Positions 7,141 through 15,429 of a stretch of DNA of 39,915 nt are shown here, piece after piece. The stretch is from Steroidobacteraceae bacterium (lineage in GTDB: Bacteria > Chloroflexota > Limnocylindria > QHBO01), in the NCBI GenBank assembly GCA_025935615.1, contig JAICUY010000007.1, forward strand, positions 1 to 39,915, written 5' to 3'. Each line of letters starts with the position of its first letter. The first letter of the stretch is position 1. Under the pieces are notes generated by a model. The model saw only the letters and a program-made list of their open reading frames with translations, did not search any database and was not told the origin of the DNA. A program made the position numbers and the translations under genes.

Positions 7141-8061
7141 TTACGTGGTGGCCAGCATCCGCCGGTAGGAGTCGTAGCGGTACGGCGAAATCTCCCCGTC
7201 GTCGACGCCGCGGCGCACGGCACAGCGCGGCTCGTCGAGGTGGCGGCAGTCGTTGAAGCCGCAGCTGCCCAGGAAGGGCCGGAACTCCGGGAAGCACCAC
7301 GGCAGCTCGTCCCCCTCGATCCGCCACAGGCCGAGCTCGCGCAGCCCCGGAGTGTCGGCGACGTAGCCGCTCCCGCCGTCGACCGGGTGCAGCTCGGCGA
7401 CGGTCGTGGTGTGGCGTCCCTTGTGGAGCGCCTCGCTGACGTCGCCGGTCGCCAGTCGCAGTCCCGGCTGCACGGCATTCAGGAGCGTGGACTTCCCGAC
7501 GCCTGATGGCCCGGTGAAGATGCTGATCCTGCCGGCCAACCGCTGGCGCATCGCGTCGACCCCGGCGCCCTCCCGAGCGCTGGCGTAGACGACCGGGTAA
7601 CCGATACGCGTGTATCGGTCGAAGATCGTCCGAACCTCGCGGTCGTCGCACAGGTCGACCTTGTTCACCACGATCAGCGCCTCGACGTCATTGGCCTCGG
7701 CCACGACCAGGAAGCGGTCGACCAGGCGCGGATTGGGCATGGGGTCGGCACAGGCGAACACGATCACCACCTGGTCGAGGTTGGCGACCATGACGTCTTC
7801 GCGCGCCGTGCCACCCGGCCCGGGCTGGCGCCGGCTGAACTTCGCGTGCCGTGGCTCGACCTGCTCGATGACGCCGGTCGCCTCGGTCAGGCGGGTGAGC
7901 TTGACGCGGTCGCCGATGACGGCCAGATCGCCTTCGCGTGGTCCGCGCTTGGCACGGCCGCGCAGGCGGCATTCGAGGATGCCGTCATCGGTCCGGATGT
8001 AGTAGAAGCCGCTCTGCGCACGCAGGATGGTGCCGTCGAGCAGCGGGGGAGCCGAGATCAA
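7141..8061 (-). CDS. rsgA: Ribosome small-subunit-dependent GTPase A
   Basis: 306 residues. RsgA is a circularly permuted GTPase acting late in 30S maturation. Order seen: N-terminal OB-like domain (GTILRAQSGFYYIRTDDGI), G4 NKVD (about 133-136), G5 YASAREG, G1 GPSGVGKST (about 184-192), G2 GRHTTT, G3 DTPGLRE, and a C-terminal zinc knuckle (CGFNDCRHLDEPRC). A longer frame reaches 8265, but its first 68 residues are Arg/Pro-rich without family features. The TTG at 8061, preceded by GGAG at 8-base spacing, gives the normal family length. An 8-bp inverted repeat of the ACCGATAC motif lies inside the gene (7600-7619). Confidence 0.95.
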   Translation of the reverse strand: MISAPPLLDGTILRAQSGFYYIRTDDGILECRLRGRAKRGPREGDLAVIGDRVKLTRLTEATGVIEQVEPRHAKFSRRQPGPGGTAREDVMVANLDQVVIVFACADPMPNPRLVDRFLVVAEANDVEALIVVNKVDLCDDREVRTIFDRYTRIGYPVVYASAREGAGVDAMRQRLAGRISIFTGPSGVGKSTLLNAVQPGLRLATGDVSEALHKGRHTTTVAELHPVDGGSGYVADTPGLRELGLWRIEGDELPWCFPEFRPFLGSCGFNDCRHLDEPRCAVRRGVDDGEISPYRYDSYRRMLATT

Positions 8062-8272
8062 GGGTGCGTCTCCAGTTCGGGTGCCGGGTGGGCTGGAGCG
8101 CGCCCGCGTGCGAGGCGACGGGTTCGGCCGTTGGGTCAGATGACGGGCCGGGCCTCGGGCAGGCGAGCGCGCGACGTGGCGACGACGTATCGGGCAGTCA
8201 TCGGGGTCGCTCCTTTCGCCTGCGGGTGGTCGTCGGACGGTACCGATGCGGTGCCGGCACGTCAAGCGCGGC

Positions 8273-8278
8273 TAGCAT
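8273..8278 (+). promoter_or_regulatory. -10-like TAGCAT, 7 nt before the oxidoreductase ATG
   Basis: TAGCAT, seven bases, then ATG at 8286. It overlaps the alternative ATG at 8277, which argues for the downstream start. Confidence 0.45.
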
Positions 8279-8285
8279 GAGGCCG

Positions 8286-9410
8286 ATGCCAGTCGAGCAC
8301 CGCGTCGACGTGTTGTTGATCGGTGGTGGGGTGGCTTCGGTCCGCTGCGCGCGCACGCTGCGCCGCCGCAAGTTCGCAGGCTCGATCCTGATCGTCGGCG
8401 ACGAGGCCGTCCTGCCCTACAACCGGCCGCCGCTTTCCAAGGAGCTGCTGCGGGGCGACGTCGGCCTCGAGCTGATCGCCGCAGAACCGGCGTCGTGGTA
8501 CGAACGCCAGCGCGTCGACCTTCTGACCGATGCGCCCGTCGCGTCGCTCGATCCTGACGCTCGCCTGGCGACCATGGGCGATGGCTCGACCATCCGTTTC
8601 TCGCAGTGCCTGCTGGCCACCGGCGCGGAGCCGCGGCGCCTGACGATCCCCGGCGCCGAGCACGCACTGACGCTCCGCACCTTCGCCGATGCGGAGGCGA
8701 TCCGTCGAGCGGCGGCCAGTGGGCGGCGGGCGGTCGTGGTGGGCGGCGGGTTCATCGGCGTCGAGGTGGCGGCGTCGCTCGCCGCACTCGGCGTGGAGGT
8801 GACCGTCCACGAGCTCGCGCCCGCACTGTGGGGCGGCGTGCTGGGCACGACACTTTCGGCGTGGGCGGTCGGCGTGCTGAACGAATCGGGCATCACCGTT
8901 CGGCTCGGCGAGGCCGTCTCGTCGCTCGACGATGTTCGCGCCGATCTCATGGTCACCGGCGTCGGGGTGACGCCGCGGGTGGCGCTGGCCGAGGCGGCCG
9001 GCCTGGCCGTCGATGACGGCGTCGTGGCCGACGCGGGGCGCCGGACGTCGGCGCCGGGAATCTTCGCCGCCGGCGACGTGGCGCGTGTCGACGGGCGTCG
9101 CGTCGAGCACTGGCATGCGGCGCGGGAGGGCGGCGAGGCGGCGGCGCTGGCGATGTTGGGCGAGTTGCTGCCGGAGCCTCGCGCCCCGTGGGTCTACTCG
9201 GAGTTCGCCGGGCACCTGCTCGACGTGGTCGGCTGGGCGCCGACCTTCGACGACGAGCTCCCGCTGTTGGGCGGCCATGTCGTTGCCTATCTTGTCGGCC
9301 GACGGGTCGAGCAGCTGGCGATCATCGACTCAGCGGTTTCGGTCGACGCGGCGCGGACGCTGGTCGCGGGGTCGCCGTCGCCGGCGGATGTGGAACGGCT
9401 CGCATCCTGA
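8286..9410 (+). CDS. FAD-dependent NAD(P)H oxidoreductase (ferredoxin/rubredoxin reductase type)
   Basis: 374 residues. Two Rossmann motifs: FAD binding at the N-terminus (VLLIGGGVASVRCA) and NAD(P) binding in the middle (RAVVVGGGFIGVEVAASLA). Also present are PYNRPPLSKELL, ATGAEPR and the second FAD contact GIFAAGDVA. PYNRPPLSK is typical of BphA4-like reductases that pass electrons from NAD(P)H to a ferredoxin or Rieske protein. There is no CxxC redox disulfide, so it is not a thioredoxin-reductase type. The physiological partner is unknown; the Rieske protein of the downstream suf operon is a possible acceptor (inference). Ends 18 bases before a large inverted repeat. Confidence 0.88.
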   Translation: MPVEHRVDVLLIGGGVASVRCARTLRRRKFAGSILIVGDEAVLPYNRPPLSKELLRGDVGLELIAAEPASWYERQRVDLLTDAPVASLDPDARLATMGDGSTIRFSQCLLATGAEPRRLTIPGAEHALTLRTFADAEAIRRAAASGRRAVVVGGGFIGVEVAASLAALGVEVTVHELAPALWGGVLGTTLSAWAVGVLNESGITVRLGEAVSSLDDVRADLMVTGVGVTPRVALAEAAGLAVDDGVVADAGRRTSAPGIFAAGDVARVDGRRVEHWHAAREGGEAAALAMLGELLPEPRAPWVYSEFAGHLLDVVGWAPTFDDELPLLGGHVVAYLVGRRVEQLAIIDSAVSVDAARTLVAGSPSPADVERLAS

Positions 9411-9428
9411 CGTGGTGGGCCTGGCCCA

Positions 9429-9459
9429 GCCATTCGTAACGGCCGCCGTTACGAATGGC
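9429..9459. repeat. 31-bp inverted repeat, family member 1 (ATTCGTAACG/CGTTACGAAT)
   Basis: Perfect 14-bp arms (GCCATTCGTAACGG and its complement) around a 3-base centre CCG, 18 bases after the oxidoreductase stop. There is no T run. The same core arms recur at 37805-37829, again just after a stop codon. It could be a terminator without U tail, a 3'-end element, or a protein-binding site. Confidence 0.7.
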
Positions 9460-9533
9460 CGGGGAGCCGTCGGGGGCTTCCCGCGCTTGACACGCGCGGC
9501 ATGGGAGGCGCTCGGGACGCCGGATCGGTGTCC

Positions 9534-9562
9534 TTGCGCCGGGAGACGTCATGCGCGACAAT
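9534..9562 (+). promoter_or_regulatory. Candidate suf operon promoter
   Basis: TTGCGC (-35-like), exact 17-base spacer, GACAAT (-10-like). It predicts a 5' leader of about 65 bases containing the dyad at 9574-9590. The hexamers match consensus only partly. Confidence 0.35.
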
Positions 9563-9573
9563 GAGCCCCAACA

Positions 9574-9590
9574 CCGACCAAATCAGTCGG
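9574..9590. promoter_or_regulatory. Dyad CCGAC-N7-GTCGG in the suf leader
   Basis: 5-bp arms around CAAATCA, within the predicted sufB leader. A possible site for the operon's own Rrf2 regulator or an RNA hairpin; weak on its own. Confidence 0.25.
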
Positions 9591-9632
9591 GATTCGCGCC
9601 GTCAGCGACGCCCAGACCACCGACGAGGAACC

Positions 9633-11045
9633 ATGGCCCTTCCCAACCCTGCCCTCAGCCAGATCCCGGACAGCTACAAGTACGGCTGGCACGACGAAGA
9701 GATGAAGCCCCTGCATGTGATGAAGAAGGGGCTCAACGCACAGGTCGTCGAAGAGATCAGCCGCATCAAGCACGAGCCGGAGTGGATGACGAAGCTGCGG
9801 CTGAAGGCGTATCGCCATTTCGAGGCGCGTCCGCTGCCGATGTGGGGCGGCGACCTGTCGGCGATCGACTTCCAGGACATCTACTACTACGTCACCGCCA
9901 CCGACAAGGCGGTCCAGTCGTGGGACGACGTGCCGGACTACATCCGCCGCACGTACGACAAGCTCGGGATTCCCGAGGCAGAGAAGAAGTACCTCGCGGG
10001 CGTCGGTGGGCAGTACGACTCCGAGGTCGTCTACCACAACATCCGCGAGGATCTCGAGAAGCAGGGCGTTCTCTTCCTGGGGACCGATGAGGGCCTGCAG
10101 CGCTACCCGGAGATCTTCCGCGAGTACTTCGGCACGGTCATTCCCGCCAACGACAACAAGCTGGCGGCGCTGAACACCGCCGTCTGGTCGGGTGGCAGCT
10201 TCATCTATGTCCCGAAGGGCGTCCACGTCGAGCTTCCGCTGCAGGCCTACTTCCGCATCAACACCGAGAACATGGGCCAGTTCGAGCGGACCCTGATCAT
10301 CGCCGACGAAGGCAGCAGCGTGCACTACGTCGAGGGCTGCACCGCGCCGACCTACTCGACCGCCAGCCTGCACAGCGCGGTGGTCGAGATCATCGTCAAG
10401 AAGGGTGCGCGCGTCCGCTACACGACCATCCAGAACTGGTCGGCGAACGTCTACAACCTCGTCACCAAGCGGTCCACCGTCGAAGGGGACGGGGTGATGG
10501 AGTGGGTCGACTGCAACCTCGGCTCGAAGCTGACCATGAAGTACCCGTCGATCTACCTACTCGGCGAGCGGGCGCACGGCGAGGTGCTGTCGATCGCCTT
10601 CGCGGCCGACGGCCAGCACCAAGACGCCGGCGGCAAGATCATCCACGCCGCGCCCAACACCACCTCCCTGATCACCTCGAAGTCGATCTCGCAGGGCGAG
10701 GGCCGCACCAGCTACCGCGGCCTGGTGAAGGTCTACCCCGGCTGCAAGAAGGCGAAGTCGACGGTCCGATGCGACGCGCTGCTCCTCTCCGACGAGGCGC
10801 GATCGGACACGTACCCCTACATGGAGATCGACGAGGAGGACGTCACCATCGGACACGAGGCGACCGTCTCGAAGGTCGGCTCGGAGCAGCTCTTCTACCT
10901 GATGAGCCGCGGCCTGTCCGAGGCCGAGGCTGCAGGCATGATCGTCAACGGCTTCATCGAGCCGATCGTCAAGGAGCTGCCGATGGAGTACGCGGTCGAG
11001 ATGAACCGCCTCATCCAGCTCTCGATGGAAGGTGCGGTCGGTTGA
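9633..11045 (+). CDS. sufB: Fe-S cluster assembly scaffold SufB
   Basis: 470 residues, normal for SufB. With SufC and SufD it forms the SufBC2D scaffold on which Fe-S clusters are built. Recognisable: N-terminal segment ([19 protein letters not shown]), beta-helix core ([20 protein letters not shown], then [20 protein letters not shown]), the conserved [14 protein letters not shown] with the essential late Cys, and [20 protein letters not shown] at the C-terminus. Start at the ATG 9633, preceded by GAGGAA; a longer frame to 9501 has no family features. First gene of a cluster running to 18664 with only small gaps or overlaps. Confidence 0.97.
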   Translation: MALPNPALSQIPDSYKYGWHDEEMKPLHVMKKGLNAQVVEEISRIKHEPEWMTKLRLKAYRHFEARPLPMWGGDLSAIDFQDIYYYVTATDKAVQSWDDVPDYIRRTYDKLGIPEAEKKYLAGVGGQYDSEVVYHNIREDLEKQGVLFLGTDEGLQRYPEIFREYFGTVIPANDNKLAALNTAVWSGGSFIYVPKGVHVELPLQAYFRINTENMGQFERTLIIADEGSSVHYVEGCTAPTYSTASLHSAVVEIIVKKGARVRYTTIQNWSANVYNLVTKRSTVEGDGVMEWVDCNLGSKLTMKYPSIYLLGERAHGEVLSIAFAADGQHQDAGGKIIHAAPNTTSLITSKSISQGEGRTSYRGLVKVYPGCKKAKSTVRCDALLLSDEARSDTYPYMEIDEEDVTIGHEATVSKVGSEQLFYLMSRGLSEAEAAGMIVNGFIEPIVKELPMEYAVEMNRLIQLSMEGAVG

Positions 11046-11049
11046 ACCG

Positions 11050-12393
11050 ATGACCGTCCTGGCTCCCAGCATCGGGTTCGGTGCGTCGACGATCGAGGCC
11101 ATCAGCGACGCGAACGACGAGCCGGCGTGGCTGCGTGACCGCCGCCGCACATGGTTCGAGCGCGCCGAGGCGACTCCCTGGCCCAGCGGCCAGGAGGAGG
11201 AGTGGCGTCGGACGTCGCTCGACCGCCTGCCGCGCGACGTCGAGCTGCTCCTCGACCCGCCGCGGGTCCGCTGCGAGCTGGATGCGGAGCTGGCTGGCGC
11301 CGGCGTCGTGTTCAGCGACCTGCGTGCCGCGGTGCGCGAGCATCCGGACCTGGTGCGCCGCGCCCTCGAGGAGGGGGACACCCCCGCGGTTCCCGCGCCT
11401 GAGGTCGGTCCCGCTGGTGCCGCGCCCCTCCAGCCGGTCGGTTCGGGGGAGTGGGGTCCCGGCGTCACCGAGTTCGACTCCCATGACAAATTCTGGGCGC
11501 TGGCTCAGGCAGCGTGGACCGGCGGAACCTTCCTGTACGTCCCGGCCGACGTCGCGGTCGACGCGGCGCTGCTGGCGCGCTCGACCGTGGAGCGCGGCAA
11601 CGTGGCCTACTTTCCGCTGACGCTCGTCCTCGCCGAGCGCGGGGCGCGGGTCACGTTGCTCGACGAGCACCGGTCGCCGGACGGCCAACCGGTGTGGTTC
11701 GGCGGGATCGTCGACATTCGCTCCGGCCGCGAGGCGTGGGTGCGCTACGCGAACCTGCAGCGGCTCGGCGACGCGACCTGGAACATCGGCGCGCAGCGAG
11801 TCCAGGTCGGACCCGGCGCGGACGTCACCACGCTGAACGCGGAGGTCGGCTCGAGCGTCACCAAGGTCGGGCTCGACGTTCGCATGACCGGCGACGGCGG
11901 CACCTCGCGCCTGCTCGGCCTGCTGGCCGCCGGCGAGGATCAGCACATCGACATCAACGCCTTCCAGGACCTGTCGGCCAGCCACGTCACCAGCGACCTG
12001 CTCTATCTGTCGGCTCTCTACGATCGCGCACGGGCCGCGTTCTACGGCGTGACCAAGGTCCGTTCGCACGCCAAACAGACCAGCTCGTACCAGGAGTGTC
12101 GCAACCTGCTGCTCAGCTCCGAGGCCGGCGCCGAGCCGATTCCGGTGCTCGAGATCGAGACCAACGACATCCTGCGCTGCGGCCACGGCGCAACCGCCGG
12201 CGCCATCGATCCCGTCCAGCTGTTCTACGCCCAGACCCGCGGCCTGCCACCCGACGAGGCGGAGCGCATGATCGTGCGCGGCTTCTTCGAGCAGGTCGTG
12301 GCCCAGATCGAGTCGGAGCCGATCAAGGCCGAGGTGCTCCAGGCGCTGGCCGCACGCATCGGTTCCGCGGACGTTGCCGAGGACGCGGCCTGA
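11050..12393 (+). CDS. sufD: Fe-S cluster assembly protein SufD
   Basis: 447 residues. SufB paralogue with the same C-terminal architecture: TGGTFLYVPADVAVDAALLA, SSYQECRNLLLSSEAGAEPI and HGATAGAIDPVQLFYAQTRG. SufD supplies a cluster ligand at the SufB-SufD interface and aids iron entry (family knowledge). The N-terminal 120 residues are variable, as usual. The ATG at 11050 is 4 bases after the sufB stop. An in-frame ATG/GTG about 18 bases earlier would overlap sufB. The stop overlaps the ATG of the next gene by one base. Confidence 0.95.
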   Translation: MTVLAPSIGFGASTIEAISDANDEPAWLRDRRRTWFERAEATPWPSGQEEEWRRTSLDRLPRDVELLLDPPRVRCELDAELAGAGVVFSDLRAAVREHPDLVRRALEEGDTPAVPAPEVGPAGAAPLQPVGSGEWGPGVTEFDSHDKFWALAQAAWTGGTFLYVPADVAVDAALLARSTVERGNVAYFPLTLVLAERGARVTLLDEHRSPDGQPVWFGGIVDIRSGREAWVRYANLQRLGDATWNIGAQRVQVGPGADVTTLNAEVGSSVTKVGLDVRMTGDGGTSRLLGLLAAGEDQHIDINAFQDLSASHVTSDLLYLSALYDRARAAFYGVTKVRSHAKQTSSYQECRNLLLSSEAGAEPIPVLEIETNDILRCGHGATAGAIDPVQLFYAQTRGLPPDEAERMIVRGFFEQVVAQIESEPIKAEVLQALAARIGSADVAEDAA

Positions 12394-12722
12394 TGGCCGT
12401 CGAGCGCATCCCGAGCGGCTTCCTGACCGGCTTGCGGGCCGGCGACGTCACCCCCGGCACGGTGCAGGTGGTCGAGGTCGACGGACGCTCCCTGTGCATC
12501 GGGCTGACCGAGGACGGCGAGTGGGGCGCCATCGACAACGTGTGCACCCACGACGGGGGCGTGCTCGGCGAGGGCGAGCTCGACGACAACGCAGTCGAGT
12601 GCCCACGCCACGGCGGTCGCTTCGACCTCTTCACCGGACGCGTCCTTGCCCTACCTCCGGTTCGTCCCGTTCGCGCCTACGAGACGCGGGTCGAGGGCGA
12701 CGACGTGGTGGTGGAGCTCTAG
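12393..12722 (+). CDS. Rieske-type [2Fe-2S] ferredoxin of the suf operon
   Basis: 109 residues. The Rieske ligands are intact: CTH in VCTHDGGVLGEG and CPRH in VECPRHGGRFDLFTG. This is the soluble, non-haem-oxygenase ferredoxin class, without a membrane anchor. Such small Rieske genes often sit between sufD and sufC in Gram-positive-type suf operons and may carry electrons for cluster assembly or be an early client (inference). The ATG overlaps the sufD TGA (TGATG) and the stop is 3 bases before the rrf2 start, so all three are probably translationally coupled. Confidence 0.92.
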   Translation: MAVERIPSGFLTGLRAGDVTPGTVQVVEVDGRSLCIGLTEDGEWGAIDNVCTHDGGVLGEGELDDNAVECPRHGGRFDLFTGRVLALPPVRPVRAYETRVEGDDVVVEL

Positions 12723-12725
12723 CGC

Positions 12726-13250
12726 ATGAAGATCAGCACGCGCACCGAGTACGGCGTCCGCGTCCTGGTGACACTGGCCCGTCGCGGCGCCGACGGCCCG
12801 CAGTCACTGGCCGCCATCGCCAAGGCCGAAAAGCTGCCGCACGCCTACCTCGAGCAGCTGGTGGGCGACCTGCGCCGAGCGGGCTTGCTGACCGCGACCC
12901 GCGGGCAGTCGGGCGGCTACCGGCTGGCCCGGCCGGCGGAGGAGATCCGGCTCGACGAAGTCGTCCGCGCCCTCGAAGGCCCGCTGCTCGAGATGCCGTG
13001 CGCCGGAGCCGAGGACCTCGAGGCCTGCAACCGGCCGCAGCCCTGCAGCGTGCACGAGCTCTTCCAGCGCGTCCACGAGGCGCTGGACGGGACACTGTCC
13101 AGCACCACCCTGGCCGATGCGGCGGCCACGGCCGGCGGCCCGCCCTACCCGCCCGCGGTCCGCCGTCGAGCGATCGAGGGCCACGCCGCGCTGATGGCGG
13201 CACGCGAACAGATCACGAATGAGGCCGCATCGGTCTCCAAGCAAGCCTGA
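12726..13250 (+). CDS. Rrf2/IscR-family transcriptional regulator
   Basis: 174 residues. The winged helix is typical (MKISTRTEYGVRVLVTLARR, HAYLEQLVGDLRRAGLL, RGQSGGYRLARP). Three Cys in PCAGAEDLEACNRPQPC (C-x8-C-x5-C) are placed like the cluster ligands of IscR/RsrR-type proteins, so it probably senses Fe-S status and adjusts this operon. The C-terminal 50 residues extend beyond IscR and look flexible. Unusually it lies inside the operon, after sufB-sufD-Rieske and before sufC. A GCATCGGT copy of the dispersed motif lies near its 3' end (13227). Confidence 0.9.
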   Translation: MKISTRTEYGVRVLVTLARRGADGPQSLAAIAKAEKLPHAYLEQLVGDLRRAGLLTATRGQSGGYRLARPAEEIRLDEVVRALEGPLLEMPCAGAEDLEACNRPQPCSVHELFQRVHEALDGTLSSTTLADAAATAGGPPYPPAVRRRAIEGHAALMAAREQITNEAASVSKQA

Positions 13251-13269
13251 CAGCAGAGACGGGGAGTTC

Positions 13270-14118
13270 ATGAGCGAACAGTTGGAGATCCGGGACCTCG
13301 AGGTCAGCATCGGATCGAAGAAGATCCTGAAGGGCGTCAGCCTGACGGTGAACCAGGGCGAGGTGCATGCCCTGATGGGCCCGAATGGTTCGGGCAAGAC
13401 GTCGCTGGCCTACACGTTGATGGGGCATCCGGACTACCACGTCGATGCGGGCAGCGTCACCTGGAAAGGCGAGAACCTGCTGAAGCTGACGCCGGACAAG
13501 CGCGCCCGGCTGAGGGTCTTCCTGGCGTTCCAGTACCCCAGCGTGATCCCGGGCGTCACCGTCGCCAGCTTCCTGCGCAACATCTACAACGCGGTCCATC
13601 ACCCGCAGCAGCCGTCGCCGGAGGAGGCTGGCAAGATGCCGCGCTACACCGGCATCCCGCTGGCGAAGTTCCGCAAGCTGCTGGCGGACAAGATGGCCCT
13701 GCTCAAGATGGACCCGGCGTTCGCCAGCCGCTACGTCAACGAGGGCTTCTCGGGCGGCGAGAAGAAGCGGCTCGAGATGCTGCAGATGGCCATCCTCGAT
13801 CCGCAGATGGCGATCCTGGACGAGACCGATTCGGGCCTCGACATCGACGCGCTGCGCAACGTCGCCGAGGGCATCAACGCCACCCTCAGCCCGGAGATGG
13901 GGGTGCTGATGATCACGCACTACCAGCGCATGCTGAACTACGTGACCCCCCAGTTCGTGCACGTGCTGCTCGATGGTCGGATCGTGATGTCCGGTGGCGA
14001 GGAGCTCTCCCACCAGCTCGAGGCCAACGGCTACGACTGGGTGCGCCAGCAGGTCGGCCTGCCCGAGGGCGTGACCGATCAGGCGGCCGAGCCCGAGCCG
14101 GTCGGCCAGCACGCGTAA
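13270..14118 (+). CDS. sufC: Fe-S cluster assembly ATPase SufC
   Basis: 282 residues, slightly longer than usual because of a charged tail after residue 265. ABC ATPase without membrane domain: Walker A GPNGSGKTSL, Q-loop FLAFQYPSVIPG, signature FSGGEKKRLEM, Walker B AILDETDSGLDID, switch His in MITHYQRML. SufC drives conformational change in SufBD. The ATG at 13270 follows GGGGAG by 4 bases; the frame extends upstream into rrf2 but without family features. Confidence 0.97.
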   Translation: MSEQLEIRDLEVSIGSKKILKGVSLTVNQGEVHALMGPNGSGKTSLAYTLMGHPDYHVDAGSVTWKGENLLKLTPDKRARLRVFLAFQYPSVIPGVTVASFLRNIYNAVHHPQQPSPEEAGKMPRYTGIPLAKFRKLLADKMALLKMDPAFASRYVNEGFSGGEKKRLEMLQMAILDPQMAILDETDSGLDIDALRNVAEGINATLSPEMGVLMITHYQRMLNYVTPQFVHVLLDGRIVMSGGEELSHQLEANGYDWVRQQVGLPEGVTDQAAEPEPVGQHA

Positions 14119-14139
14119 CGGCTGACGGAGAAACGACCG

Positions 14140-15426
14140 ATGGCGCTGCAGCAGGCTGTTGAGACGGCGGTTCCCGACCGGCGACGTCCCGAGCGCGGAT
14201 TCGACGGTGCGGCGCTGCGCGCCGACTTCCCGATCCTGGCCGAGCCTGCGCGCAACGGCCAGCGGCTGGTCTACCTCGACTCGGCGGCGTCATCGCAGAA
14301 GCCGCGGAGCGTGATCGACGCGCTGAGCGACGCCTACGAGCACCACTACGCCAACGTGCACCGCGGCATCTACCAGCTGTCCGAGGACGCCACCGAGCGC
14401 TTCGAGGAGGCTCGTCGCCGGGTGGCGCGGTTCATCGGCGCACCGTCGGAGCGCGAGGTCGTGTTCGTGCGCAACGCGACCGAGGCCATCAACCTGGTTG
14501 CCTTCGCCTGGGGCCGCGCCAACGTGCGCGCCGGCGACTTGATCGTGTCGACCGAGATGGAGCACCACGCCAACCTGGTGCCCTGGCAGCAGCTCGCCGC
14601 CGAGACCGGCGCCACACTCGAGTACGTCCACCTCACCGACGACGGCCGTCTCGATCGGGACGATCTGGCGCGTCTCCTGGCCCGCGGCCCGAAGCTCCTG
14701 GCGTTTGCCCACGTCAGCAACGCGCTGGGCACCATCAACCCGGTGGTCGAGATCACGCGGCAGGCCCACGCCGCCGGCGCCCTGGTCCTCCTGGACGCGG
14801 CGCAGAGCGTGCCCCACATGCCGGTCTCGGTCGGCGAGCTGGGCGTCGACTTCGCGGTGCTCTCCGGGCACAAGATGCTCGGGCCATCGGGCATCGGCGC
14901 GCTGTGGGGACGGCGCGAGCTGCTCGATGCCATGCCGCCCTTCATGACCGGTGGCAACATGATTCGGCGCGTGACGCTCGAGGGGACCGAGTGGAACGAG
15001 GTTCCCTGGAAGTTCGAGGCCGGAACGCCGGCGATCGCCGAGGCCATGGCGCTCACCGCCGCGATCGACTACCTCGAGGCGCTCGGCATGGACAGGGTTC
15101 GTGCACACGAGCGCTCGCTGTTCGAGGCGGGCTGGGCAGCGCTCTCGTCACTGGAGGGCGTGCAGCTGCTCGGCCCAGCCGACCCGGACCTGCACGCGGG
15201 CGTCATCAGCTTCGTGATCGACGGCATTCACCCCCATGACGTCGCCACCGTGCTCGACAGCGAGGGCATCGCGGTGCGAGCCGGGCACCATTGCGCGCAG
15301 CCGGTGATGCTGCGTTACGACATCCCGGCCACCACCCGCGCCAGCTTCTACGTCTACAACGCGCCGGACGACGTCGACCGCCTGACCGATGCGATCCGTG
15401 CAGCCCAGCGTCTCTTCGCCGGCTGA
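14140..15426 (+). CDS. sufS: Cysteine desulfurase SufS (class II)
   Basis: 428 residues. PLP enzyme that takes sulfur from cysteine as a persulfide. PLP contacts: EMEHHANLVPW (stacking His about 142), LDAAQSVPHMP, and the Schiff-base Lys245 in LSGHKMLGPSG. The persulfide Cys385 is in RAGHHCAQPVM. The N-terminal 25 residues are a basic extension. The ATG is embedded in AACGACCGATGG. With sufU next door it should feed sulfur both to SufB and, through the following genes, possibly to CysO thiocarboxylate formation (inference). Confidence 0.97.
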   Translation: MALQQAVETAVPDRRRPERGFDGAALRADFPILAEPARNGQRLVYLDSAASSQKPRSVIDALSDAYEHHYANVHRGIYQLSEDATERFEEARRRVARFIGAPSEREVVFVRNATEAINLVAFAWGRANVRAGDLIVSTEMEHHANLVPWQQLAAETGATLEYVHLTDDGRLDRDDLARLLARGPKLLAFAHVSNALGTINPVVEITRQAHAAGALVLLDAAQSVPHMPVSVGELGVDFAVLSGHKMLGPSGIGALWGRRELLDAMPPFMTGGNMIRRVTLEGTEWNEVPWKFEAGTPAIAEAMALTAAIDYLEALGMDRVRAHERSLFEAGWAALSSLEGVQLLGPADPDLHAGVISFVIDGIHPHDVATVLDSEGIAVRAGHHCAQPVMLRYDIPATTRASFYVYNAPDDVDRLTDAIRAAQRLFAG

Positions 15427-15429
15427 GCC

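Larger units (their letters stand above)
9411..9632 (+). promoter_or_regulatory. suf operon upstream region
   Basis: 222 bases without a gene. Contents in order: inverted repeat 9429-9459, a lone TTGACA (9487-9492) with no matching -10, a candidate promoter (TTGCGC 9534-9539, 17-bp spacer, GACAAT 9557-9562), a small dyad (9574-9590), and the sufB Shine-Dalgarno GAGGAA. Confidence 0.45.

Noticed and set aside
7600-7619. Inverted repeat ACCGATAC-N4-GTATCGGT as an operator
   Set aside because: It lies deep inside rsgA and is best read as two opposed copies of the dispersed motif.
8062-8265. N-terminal extension of RsgA to 8265
   Set aside because: 68 Arg/Pro-rich residues without family features; the TTG at 8061 with GGAG gives the normal length.
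9487-9492. TTGACA as -35 of the suf promoter
   Set aside because: No -10-like hexamer at 16-19 bases; the later TTGCGC/GACAAT pair with a 17-base spacer is better.
11514-12392. Upstream extension of the Rieske frame
   Set aside because: Arg/Gly-rich shadow of sufD; the true start is the ATG at 12393 overlapping the sufD stop.
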